A stretch of DNA of 64,000 nucleotides from Epiperipatus broadwayi (lineage: Eukaryota; Onychophora; Udeonychophora; Euonychophora; Peripatidae). The stretch's first letter is position 1, and each line of letters begins with the position of its first letter. This document shows, piece by piece, positions 50,800-61,062 of this stretch. The notes beneath the pieces were generated by a model. That model saw nothing but the letters and a program-made list of their open reading frames with translations. It made no database searches and had not been told where the DNA came from. A program made the translations under genes and the position numbers. Where the stretch lies: NCBI GenBank assembly GCA_028023455.1, contig JAQFVV010012396.1:22814750-22878749 (forward strand), given 5' to 3'.

Positions 50800-52397
50800 A
50801 TTTTTATTAATTATTATAATAATAATCCATAGAAATATTTAATTTAATATATATAGATAGAACTTTTCTAAGAGTATTAAAAGAAATAGGTAGTTATATA
50901 AGAACATTTTAGAGTATTAGACAATTTTAATATTGATTTCAGTTATCAAACTGAAATGAATATAAAAAATTCTTACTTATAGTCATTTTACTTACATAAA
51001 ATTTAATATCCTTCTTTTAACTTAAAAAAATCTAAATGACATTTAACAGCTTTATATTTTAATATATATATATATTAGTGACTAAGTATTAATAATAATA
51101 TTTATAAAAAAATATTTAAAAATCAATATTGATTAATGAGAAAAATTACATAAGGTACTAAATTAGTTATTGACTTAAATATTTTAATTAAAGCCACTTT
51201 TATAAAACTAAATTCCTTGTGAAGAATTATTGACTCATATTAAGAGCTACATAAATAAAAATAGATACTTTTAAAGATTAGACTTATATCCAAGCAATCT
51301 GTCTGTGTTATTACATTGAACAATCAATGGGTCAGTAATGAAAATATCTTAAAAATACTTATAACTCATGATTCGTAGTTGTATATCTGGATAGGCCCTC
51401 TAATTGTTATTTGAATCTACTCCAAGTGAATTACATTTTTTTTCAAGTCTTAGATTTTTCTTTTAGGTATCCTGTCCATAAATATTCCAAATAAATCTTT
51501 AATATTTGACAGTAAATGGGTGTCTCACTTTTCTCAGTTAGGAAAGAAAGAAGAATAAAAAACACCCAAACTTATTTATCCTATAAGTGAAAAGTCTAGT
51601 AGTTCTTGTCTTTTATTTTTTCTCTGTAAGAACCCACTGGAAAGACATTTCACCCTGTATCCAGCAACTTAAGGCAATTTATTTTATTTTATTATAAATG
51701 AACATAAATCAGTACATTATTTCCAAGATTATCCATGTTTTGAATAAAAAAATTTTTGTCATGTTTTCTATTTGGTCCTCTTAAACTATTAAAAGAATAA
51801 CCAAGTAGCTCAAAATGAAGCACTACAATGGTAAAACAAGGTTGCCATTTATACACATTGAACTCCAGAGTCTGTACTTCTATTACTGCACCAAACGTCA
51901 ACAGGGCATCATAAATTATTTTCAGATAAGTTTATTACTATAACATTAATTCAGCAATTAATCAGTTTCAATATGACAGAAAGCAGTAATATTACAAAAA
52001 GTAGCTCAATTTTGGATGTTTTTTTTCCCAACATCTAGTATCAAACACACCTGCTGTACTTAGTTGCTATACAAAATTCAAAAGCAGAGTAAAAAAACAA
52101 CAAGTTTAAAGTATTTAAGTATAAGATAAATGTTCATTGTCTTTCCATTTATCTTTATAATCTGTTTTCTACTTAATCTTCCTCTTTTCTGATTTTTTTG
52201 CTTATATCTTAAAGTGTTATTATTAATTTATATTACTCTCCATACAGTTATGTTTAGTGGTTTAATTAATCCGTATCATCAGAAATATAGAATGCTGTTG
52301 GTGACAGTTGATCACAGCTATAATAAGGTATTATTTTATAGATATAATAAATATCTCCATACTTCACCATTCTTTTTAAATACATATAAATAAAGAT
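50800..52397. other. Unclassified AT-rich DNA
   Basis: There is no gene I can name. One minus-strand frame at about 51,692-51,931 is open for some 80 codons with ordinary composition and no recognised motif. Confidence 0.45.
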
Positions 52398-52490
52398 ATA
52401 ATAAAAGACAAATGACCCCCCAATATGCATTTCGTGCTGAACCAGCACTCATCAGTTGGCCCAGGTCACTCACAATCTCTCATATACATC
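52398..52490 (-). mobile_element. Family A hammerhead element, minimal copy around an intact ribozyme
   Basis: Only the ribozyme and about 20 bases each side match the family. The flanking 3' end and internal block are missing, so this may be a fragment or a very short retrocopy. Confidence 0.75.
52413..52468 (-). ncRNA. Hammerhead ribozyme, all core positions intact (family A best copy)
   Basis: Read on the minus strand. CUGAUGA is the complement of 52,449-52,455. Stem II is GUGCUG-GUU-CAGCAC with six of six pairs. GAAA is the complement of 52,430-52,433. Stem III is a minimal A-U/U-A pair around GC, and the predicted cleavage is after AUA. Stem I pairs CCAA with UUGG and, across an internal loop (UGGG/GG), UGACC with GGUCA. 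This is a type I layout with a very short stem III, the form known from PLE and retrozyme hammerheads. Everything needed for self-cleavage appears present. Confidence 0.85.
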
Positions 52491-54015
52491 TTTATTATAT
52501 ACAAAGTATTTATCTCGAATAAATTGTTACTTTTTCATTTACCATTGTCAAACTTCCTCCACTCCATCCATTTCAGATAAATACACTAATGATTATTACT
52601 AATCATTTTCGAAACTAGAGATTATCTCTAGCACAGATATAAACTTTAAACCTCAGTTAAAGATTAATATATCTGTTTTTTTTTTTTAAATTTACACACA
52701 CGGGGTTATTCACCTTTCTCTGTCCCGAGTGTACAAGAAAGTAATTATAAAACCCTTCGTGGTTTATTGATAAGTATCATACTCTGTAATTTACAACTCT
52801 CGGATTGATTCAAATTCTTGCATTTCCGGTGTTTGAATTTCTTACGAACTTTGTAGCAATAAAATCACGTGATTATTTTATTTTTAATAACTATAAAGTA
52901 TTTCTATAAACTTGACAGAATACTATTAGTATGACAATTAAGGACGAAGTCGATTTGACAACTTTTTATAATAATATTAAGTTTTATGACTTTGCGATAA
53001 ACACTCCTACAAAAGAGTTTATGAATTGTGAATCTAAAATTATTTTATATACAGCTAAGTTTCTCTTATAATTTAATTTTATTACGCTTTCGTTACTCAC
53101 CTTCTGTCTTTTTAGTTAATTTTATTTATTTTTCTCTCTAAAAGCAAAATTAAGCAAGTGTAAAATAAATCTTCAATATTCTTTTCGTAGAGCTGAAAAT
53201 CTTTTAAAAATTGAATGATTAATTTTGATTACCTTTGATATTACAGCTAAAGTTTTATAGAAAGTTCTAAAAAGAATAAAATTACTTGAGTTTAAAATTG
53301 AATTTTCTTAAGTTGTTCACATTTCAGCAACTTAAAGTTTTAAGTAATTACAAGCATACTTGATTCTTGTTACAAACAATGAAAAGAAACAGACCAATTA
53401 TTTTTTTTTCTTTGGCAGTCAATCTTTTTTAAAAGTCATTAAGTAAAGCTTGTCAATATAAAACAATCTTGCAGTGTTTCACAGCTAATTGCTAGAATAG
53501 ATAAAATAGTTAAATAATTTAAGAAAGAGGTAGTTTAAACTTCAGTTGTTACAAACTATCTTTAGCTGTCATTACAAATATGGCACATGAGAAATATTCA
53601 AATATTAATGTCGCTAAAAATATTAAATTAGTATTTAAAAAATTACATTACTTTTTAATATTTAATATTTATTTGCAATAAATTTATATGTTTCTGTTAC
53701 TTGATCAGCACTTTGTTGTTTAATAGAAAGTTCCTGTATTATGTGTTACTTAAGAATAGTGGTAAACTGTGATTATAGCCAATGGACTGATGTATAGTTG
53801 ATATATTACCCCTCACCCCCCAGATAATCAATCTACTAAAATTCAGGGATGATCCCTTTGTGTGAAGTGTCAAGGCAACTGCAGTAGATGGTAAATTAAA
53901 ATATGCTCTACAATAAGACAATCCTTTTAAAAATTTAGTAAATTATTAGCAAAATAAAAAAAAAATTAAATATTTTTAAAAAGCTTTTGCAAGTATTTTT
54001 AATGTAAAAATAATA
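52491..54015. other. Unclassified AT-rich DNA
   Basis: Nothing recognised; small frames lack motifs. Confidence 0.5.
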
Positions 54016-54226
54016 TCATTATTACGATTACTACTATCACTACTACTTCTACCTCCACTACCACTACCACTGTTATTGCCATTGCTACTGCCATTGCTTC
54101 TAATACTGCTACTGCCATTGTTACTACAACTGCCTCTGCCACTACTGCTGCTACTGTTACTGCTACTACTACTGCTACTACTACTACTACTGCTACTACT
54201 ACTACTACTGCTGCTACTGCTACTAC

Positions 54227-54270
<44 letters not shown>

Positions 54271-54292
54271 TTATTACTATTGTTGCTTTTTT
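54016..54292. repeat. Imperfect (CTA/CTG/CCA)n trinucleotide repeat
   Basis: About 275 bases of mixed CTA, CTG and CCA triplets, becoming purer toward the right. Ser-, Leu- and Val-rich frames on both strands arise from this tract and are not genes. Confidence 0.9.
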
Positions 54293-56354
54293 CATTACAA
54301 AATGTAATAATCTTTTTGATAATTTTAGAAGATGCAATTTTTGAGTATATTTCAAGTGTTAAAATTAATTGACCTGACTGTGATACCAATATATCAGTTG
54401 TTTTTTAATTTAAAATTTACATACATATCTTTATTTACATTTTAAAAAAATCCTTTCTCTTTGGCATAATTCTTGAAAATCAGAATAAAGAGTAATTGCT
54501 TTAAAAATATTAGACATATGGAGCATTAGAATAGCTTTTAAAATTTTTTTAAATGTAATTCACATTATTTTTACTAAAATTCATGTCACTATACATGAAA
54601 TGCTGCTCATTGAGTTATTGCCCATATTTTGACTTATAACTAGATTATCAGATATTATATAAATCTTAATACAATTATTACAGAAATTCCCTTTTTATTT
54701 ACATAAAAAAAGTTTTAAATATTTTTTCTGATTATCAGATTGGACTCCTTCCTGTCTTAAGAAAAAATTGGCTCATAATAATATATTGTGGCATTAGATT
54801 GACTAAATACCAAACAGAAGATTGTATTGAATAATATCATATTTACACTAAAAATGTATATTTTAGTTTCCGCTTTGTTTCTAGATGACAGTGATAATTA
54901 AAAAATAACAAAACACTAAACTTCTAATATCTACTTGAGAAATTTGGAAGACATTGCTTACATTATAGTAACATGAAAAAGGTAAACATTTTTCTTTATT
55001 TGTATAGTTATTTTTTCTATTTTTAATTTATTTTTGTTAATTTGTTAATTAATATATTTTTTATTTGTCACATTGAGTAAATCTTTGTTTACTTTTATCC
55101 ATCAATTATGTTTATATTCATAAAAATATTAAAATAAAATAATCAGAATTGTTTTAATTTACTTTCTAAGTATTGAATTATTTTACTTTCAAACTGTTCA
55201 AATGTAAATGAAAAAGTTTAAATGAAATTCATAACTGTAAAAAATTATAAGAAAAATTGTCAAAAATTTTCTGCATTACAACAAAAGAACCATTTTTCAA
55301 ACAATTATAACATGTAATCGCCACTAATTTCTTTGACTTACAAGTAGTTAATTCTCTTGACTTTTCTTCTTCTAAAATTAAATATTTATTAATACAAATC
55401 TAAATCTAATCATTCAATATCTTATGAAAAATAATTATAAGTATGTAAATAATTATGAAAAATAGATGCTTTATACTCGCAATCAGCAAATGTCCTTGAT
55501 TTTCAAATGTGTTTGATTACTATTCACTTCTCTTGATTATTCTTCTAAAAATTAAATATTTTTGAATAGAAGTCTATAATTAAGTCAATATTAGTCAATA
55601 TATTGTAAAAAAAAGTATAGATGTAAATAAATATGAAAAATATGCTTTCCTGTTCAAAATCTATTACAAGAGAATAAAAGATTTTGCATGTAAATTATGA
55701 TGTTGATAGTTATCTATTCCTACTCAACAATGGTGGGAAATGATAATTGGCACTTTCAAAAACCATATAAGGTTAAAGAGGATAGATAGTTTATTTTTTG
55801 TAATACCAAACAGAGAAACAGAAATTCTTTTTTTTTTTAAAAAAATATTGACTTATACAGATTTTTATTGAAATTAAAATAATATTATAGGTGAAGCTAA
55901 GTTTTCATGAAAAAATGAATGTAAAATGGAAAAAAAATGTGGCCAAAAATGGCCAAGAGATGGCATATTAAGAAAATGACAGTTATGAACCATCATACCC
56001 AGACAACAATTTAATATAATACATAATTTTTAAAACAAAAAATATTGCTTGTATAACATTATAAATATATTATTTTAATTTATCGAGATTTACATATTAT
56101 AAAAAATATATACATATTTTTTTTTACATTTTTAAAAAAATGCAAAGTTAGATTATAAACTTTTTTTTAATATCAATTGATAAAATTATGCATTTTAGAA
56201 TATTTTGTTATTTTTTGAAAACTAATGTTGAATATTAACTGATTATCAATTTGACATTTTTTTGTTCCAGCTGAAGAGAGTTTTTAAAAATGTTCAACAT
56301 GCAATACTATATAATATAAAATCTTTATTTGATACTATAACTCAGTAAGTTGGA
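54293..56354. other. Unclassified AT-rich DNA
   Basis: Nothing recognised over about 2 kb. Confidence 0.5.
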
Positions 56355-56467
56355 CTTGATTTCTTTTTTTTTCAGATGTCAAATGCATTGACCAGGAAGC
56401 AAACTAGGGCCAGCTGCTTGGAAGGCAGCTATGCCAACCACTAACCCCCTGACGCTTGATTTCTTTT
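56355..56467 (-). mobile_element. tRNA-Gly-headed mini-SINE with 13-bp TSD
   Basis: Direct repeats CTTGATTTCTTTT lie at 56,355-56,367 and 56,455-56,467. The 87-bp insert, read on the minus strand, starts GCGTCAGGGGGTTAGTGGTT, has a perfect anticodon arm GCTGC-CTTCCAA-GCAGC (anticodon TCC, Gly), a weak T arm and B-box (CTAGTTTGCTTCC), a short tail ATGCATTTGACATCTG, and A8. The acceptor stem does not pair, so it is not a working tRNA. It is a retroposed tRNA-derived RNA. The tail is shared with the 39.8 kb element. Confidence 0.8.
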
Positions 56468-56606
56468 AAATTTAAAATCACATTTGACATTTTTAAATAT
56501 TTAAAAATTGACTTGCAAATCAAAACAGTGTGCCATGCATCCATCAATCAAGTTAGTGTAAACACTTTATCAGAAAATAAACAAAATTATTTTTACTGTT
56601 TTTCTG
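56468..56606. other. Unclassified AT-rich DNA
   Basis: Nothing recognised. Confidence 0.4.
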
Positions 56607-57126
56607 AAGGTTTGTGATGATGATGTTTTAGTTGTATTTATATATTGGACTATTTCCATAATCTAATATGAGTATTAAATACTAAATGTCTTTGGAAAAA
56701 AATAACTTTATTTAAATATTTCAAATATATTCAACTGTTAGTAATAGCACACAGGTTGGTATATGCACAATGTTTTGAGAAGGATTATTTTCCCCTCTTC
56801 TTCAGATGTTGCTGACCTGAGCAGTGACAGTACTAGCATAAGAATTGAACCTGGACCATTATATTCTTGAGTATTGAATTTTGAAGTAACCTCTAACCAA
56901 TTGATGCAAGATCAGGTTCAATTTCCATGTTAGTATTGTCACTGGTCAGCCAAGCAGTGACTGAAGAAAAGGGGAGAATAATCTTTCTTGAAACATTGTG
57001 CATATACTAACCTGTGTGCAATTCCTAACAGTTGAATGTATTTGGAATATTTAAATAAAGTTACATTTTTAAAGACATTCATTCAATAATCATATCAAAT
57101 GATGGAAATAGTCCAATATATAAATA
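56607..57126. mobile_element. Foldback element (family C), copy 1
   Basis: The arms 56,634-56,853 and 56,911-57,126 are inverted copies of about 218 nt with a 57-nt centre. Shared blocks: TATATTGGACTATTTCCAT, ATTCAACTGTTAG, GTATATGCACAATGTTT, TTTTCCCCTCTTCTTCAG-type sequence, and ATTGAACCTG. The right arm carries CUGAAGA, a hairpin segment (AAGAAAAG ... CUUUCUU), then GAAAC (56,958-56,995), a hammerhead-like but non-canonical layout. A shorter relative with a target duplication is at 62.9 kb. Confidence 0.75.
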
Positions 57127-58432
57127 AAATATTTTTTTAGGTGTTTTTTTTTTACAGTGAACAAATGAAGGCAGATTTATGATAGATCTGAGTTCTGCTT
57201 TAAAATCTGATATTTTCTTTATAATATTTACAACATTAGCAAGATTTTAACACTGTGTTGATTTGGACAGATGATGATATAGATGCTGTCATTTTATTTC
57301 ATTACAGCCAAGTTTATTAACTTTTATTTATAAATTAAAAGATAAATGAATAATTTGAAAGTTTACGTGTGCATTAATCAACCAATTAGTATGTAAACAT
57401 AATGAAAAATATTTTATAAAAAAGCAAAAACTCATATTTCATTTATGCCAAAACCTTTGTGTGAAAACTTGACCAGAAGAAACTCCAAAAGACATTTACT
57501 TCCGTGTTAAACAATGCTGTATCTCTTAGATCCAAGCTGACTATCTATAACATACTGAATTCTTAAGCATTTTTTTTCAAATAAAATGTCAATAAAAGCA
57601 CTATGGGAAAAGTATATTGTAATAAAATCTGCAGGTCATTATCATTTACAATAACATTAATACAGCATTCTAAAACAATGGAAGATATTTTCAAATAAGC
57701 AATAAATATTTCATGATGATTGGTAAAGCAAGAAAATAATATATGCAAAAAGATATTTTTTTGTTTTACTACAAAGTTTTGCTACAAACTCTATCTTAAC
57801 CGTGAGCTTTATATATGAAAATTACGTTTTTGATTTGAGCTTCAGTTTAGTTATATTTAATGATTAATTAAACATAAATTGACTTATAGACAATATTATT
57901 TTGATTGGACTGTGAAATAATTTTCATATGATAAATAAATGATAGGATAAAAGAATGAGAAATAAAGTACAACATAAAGGTCAATATAAAATAATTAATA
58001 TAGTGTGGTGTTTATTATAGCAGAGGCTCATCAAAATGTGATCATTATGATATGCAATATACCTTTTTAAATACTGTTTTCTTGCAAAATCTTTTTTATG
58101 TTATAGTTATAATTGCTTTTTTACATTAATGAAATATTGTGTGTAATATATGAAAAGAATTTAAACAAAATTCAGTGGTTTGGATCACACAAAGTGTACA
58201 CAAAAGATTGATGTCCTTCATAAAACAACAATAGTGCTTAGAGGTATTAAAGACCAAAAGCATAAGAACAATCATAGAAAATCAAAACATTTCAAACCAA
58301 ATAAATAATGCAGAAATAAGCCATCTAATAATGCATTACAAATTAGAAAACATTAATTTAGAATAAAGTTATTTAATATTTCAATGCAAATATATTGTAT
58401 ATACTTAAGCTTTAGATATAATTAGAGGGGCA
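57127..58432. other. Unclassified AT-rich DNA
   Basis: Nothing recognised. Confidence 0.5.
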
Positions 58433-58522
58433 TTGAACACAGACTATGGTTATATGTATTGATTATATAAGATGGAGTGGATGAGTGAAGGAAGTTTGAA
58501 ATTCTGTGTTCAAACCCCTCTA
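58433..58522 (+). mobile_element. Family A terminal remnant (90 bp, both ends, no ribozyme)
   Basis: It begins TAGAGGGGCATTGAACACAG and ends CTGTGTTCAAACCCCTCTA, an inverted pair. Between them lies only the 3' region (GGTTATATGTATTGATTATA). The ribozyme and internal block are absent, so only the inverted arm and the 3' end of the family remain. Confidence 0.7.
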
Positions 58523-59099
58523 AATAAAGTTATTTTTAGTTTTCCTCAAGATGAAATGACACACATGAACAGTTTTACACAAGACATTATTTTCTGCTAG
58601 ATGATCATGAATTTTGAAAGAAGTAACAAAATTATTTATTTAAATTTGATAGTTATCAACATTTAAATACAGAAGCAATATATGAATACAATGTTTAGAT
58701 GTCACATTTAATATGAATAAAAAACAAAAACATTGCTTTTCTGGCCGTATTGAACGAAAATAATAGCCATAACAGACAAAATAACTGTAAAGAATGTGGC
58801 ATGTGTTTACTATTAGTGAAAGTTGTATCAAAATATTTCTTTACAGACAGTCATTTGATATATAATTATATCAAACATTGCAATTATTGTTTTCAGATGA
58901 TAACAAAAAATACCTATTCTCCAAATAATACTGTTTCACTTCTTCAACTGTTCATAACCCAACTATTTGAAAATTTAAATTTTGCATAAAAATTTTCATT
59001 ATATAAAATATACCAATTTTTTTTTCATTAAAAACTTAATTCATTAATCAGATAAAACACTGTATTAAATAAATATCAAGAAATCTATAATAGAAAAGT
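58523..59099. other. Unclassified AT-rich DNA
   Basis: No gene. A 79-codon frame at 58,750-58,989 (plus) has no known motif. Confidence 0.5.
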
Positions 59100-59698
59100 C
59101 AGCATAAATTATTATTAAAACACACAAAACTCTCCATACAGTAGTGCCGCTCAGTGTAAGCCAGAGTAATCAATGGATACCATAAGGCTTGTGCATAAAA
59201 TCCCTATCTAGTGCCTATTCATCCAATATCTCCAGACTAGTTTCTATCTTATGGCTTTCATCAGTGAGGAACCTTGAATCTGAGAGCATTGCACCTAAAT
59301 CTTAAGATCTAACACAATCTTCCAGCAGCCATCTTTTATCTCTACTTAAATTATGAGTCTAAAATTGAAAAGATAATATTTTCAATCCAAGCTCATTAGC
59401 TTATATAGTAATATAGGTACAAACTTAGTTCAGTACCTATACATTTTGGTGTCTTTGATTCTTTAATAACCATAGCCACCACTATCCTATTAGGCAGGAT
59501 TGATATTAATCCACTAAACATCATATGATCACCATTTCTAATGCTTGCTCAAGTTGTTATAATAGGCAAAACTCCCCATACATTGTAAACTCTGGCTTGC
59601 ACTGGGTGGCACTACTCTATGGAGAGTTTTGCCTGCTTTAACAGCTTGAATAAACATAAGAAATGGTGATAATGTGATGTTTAATGGTTTAATAAATT
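59100..59698 (-). mobile_element. Family B hammerhead element with inverted 5' arm
   Basis: 59,100-59,585 is a minus-strand unit colinear with the 20.3-21.0 kb copy (AAAACTCTCCAT ... GCCAGAGTAATCAATGGAT ... ATCCAATATCTCCAGACTAG ... CACTATCCTATTAGG). At about 59,586 orientation flips: 59,588-59,698 repeats the 3' end on the plus strand (TCTGGCTTGCACTGGGTGGC, GGAGAGTTTTGCC, AAGAAATGGTGAT). So the sense strand carries an inverted 3' end on its 5' side, as in family A and the PLE fragments. Confidence 0.75.
59218..59284 (-). ncRNA. Hammerhead ribozyme motif (family B, second copy)
   Basis: On the minus strand CUGAUGA, GAAA, a minimal stem III (AC-UA-GU) and the GUC cleavage triplet are all intact. 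Stem I pairs UGG with UCA-type bases (four of five), and an outer helix AUUCAA/UUGGAU uses a G-U where the 20.8 kb copy has G-C. Stem II (AAGCCAUAAGAUA) does not pair. Confidence 0.6.
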
Positions 59699-60143
59699 AT
59701 TATTCTTTTAAGTTTTACCAAAGATAAATAAATAAAAAAACTAACATGAAAAATGATTAATGGGACAAATAGATAAACTGTAATACTGCAATCATTTTCT
59801 TCAGGTTAGTAATGATTGAAAGTCTGAAAATAATTTTGGATATCTTGTATAACTGAAATTGCAGGCAGGAAAATCAATTCACAGATTTTCTCTGTGGCAA
59901 TGGTCTTTTCTCTGTCTTTATTACAGGAAAACATGAACATACATTAAATGCACGCACACACAATTGTCATCTTTGATAAATGATATGTTGTTTCATACAA
60001 AAATAATACAATAACAACAATGTTTCCTTAGTTTAATGATATAAGCATTTTCATTATTCTATGATATACATAAAATAAAAAGAATATAAAATCATGTTTA
60101 AATAGCTGATTGAAGTGAAAAGATCTCACAATTAGTCCTCCCT
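59699..60143. other. Unclassified AT-rich DNA
   Basis: Nothing recognised. Confidence 0.5.
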
Positions 60144-60243
60144 GATGATGATAATAATAACAACAACAATAACAACAACAACAATAATAATAATAATAAC
60201 AACAACAACAACAACAATAATAATAATGATGATGATGATGATG
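60144..60243. repeat. (AAT/AAC/GAT)n trinucleotide repeat
   Basis: About 100 bases of ATA, ACA and GAT triplets. The Ile/Thr/Met-rich frame through it is an artefact. Confidence 0.9.
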
Positions 60244-60844
60244 AAAACTAAGCTTTTACACTGCCAGTTAAAGAAGATTAGGGTTTTACTAAGACAATAT
60301 CACTTTATTCTTTCTGCTTATTATAATATAAACAAAAATAATTTTCGTTTTCTAATTATTATATTGTCATCTATTGTAAACTAGTAGTTATCAGAATTTA
60401 ATGCAGCATATTAATCTTCATCTCTAGACCAGTATCTAGCTCTTTTGAATAACTTGATAGTTAAAAAGAAGAGTGGCAGAAACTTAATTGCATTGTTTAC
60501 AGCTTTTTTTAATATTCATTGATAAGGTCTGAAAATATTCTGGGAATAGGGATATAAAATTACATTTATATCTGGTAATTAATTAATTACTTACTTATGT
60601 TCGCAATAAACAATAGAAAAAAGGCTGCTCTTGTTTAAGGTTCCCTTTGCCATATTATTCTCTTTGAGCTAAATAAACTAAAATATTCCCTTGGCAATTT
60701 ACAATTGGATAGTCAGCTAGATTGGCTATGAGTTTATTAACCAATAATAACCATCACTACCACCACAACAACGAAATAATAACCTTGCTTGAATGCTAAC
60801 AATAAATCATATTAATTGCACTAAATTATACTACAGTCTCAGTT
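60244..60844. other. Unclassified AT-rich DNA
   Basis: Nothing recognised up to the 3' end of the next LINE. Confidence 0.5.
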
Positions 60845-61062
60845 TTTGATGGGACTTTATTCAAGGAAAAATATATCTTCAGTTATTGCAGTTTAAGGTG
60901 ATATATATATATACACTCAGATATTTCAGTTTAAAAGAAAAAATAATACAAAACTAATCAAAAAATACTCCAATACGTATTTTCAATAGCATGCAGTGAA
61001 TTATATTATTATTATGAACATTTACAATAAAATAGGAAACAGAAGATACATCTCACTAGAAA

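Noticed and set aside
51692-51931. An open minus-strand frame of about 80 codons
   Set aside because: No recognisable domain and no supporting splice or promoter signals; length is compatible with chance.
53976-54389. Ser-, Val- and Leu-rich frames up to 137 codons
   Set aside because: All overlap the imperfect CTA/CTG trinucleotide repeat; no flanking gene structure.
56385-56454. A functional tRNA-Gly gene
   Set aside because: The acceptor stem is mispaired, the T arm is weak, and the A-tail with target duplication shows a retroposed SINE.
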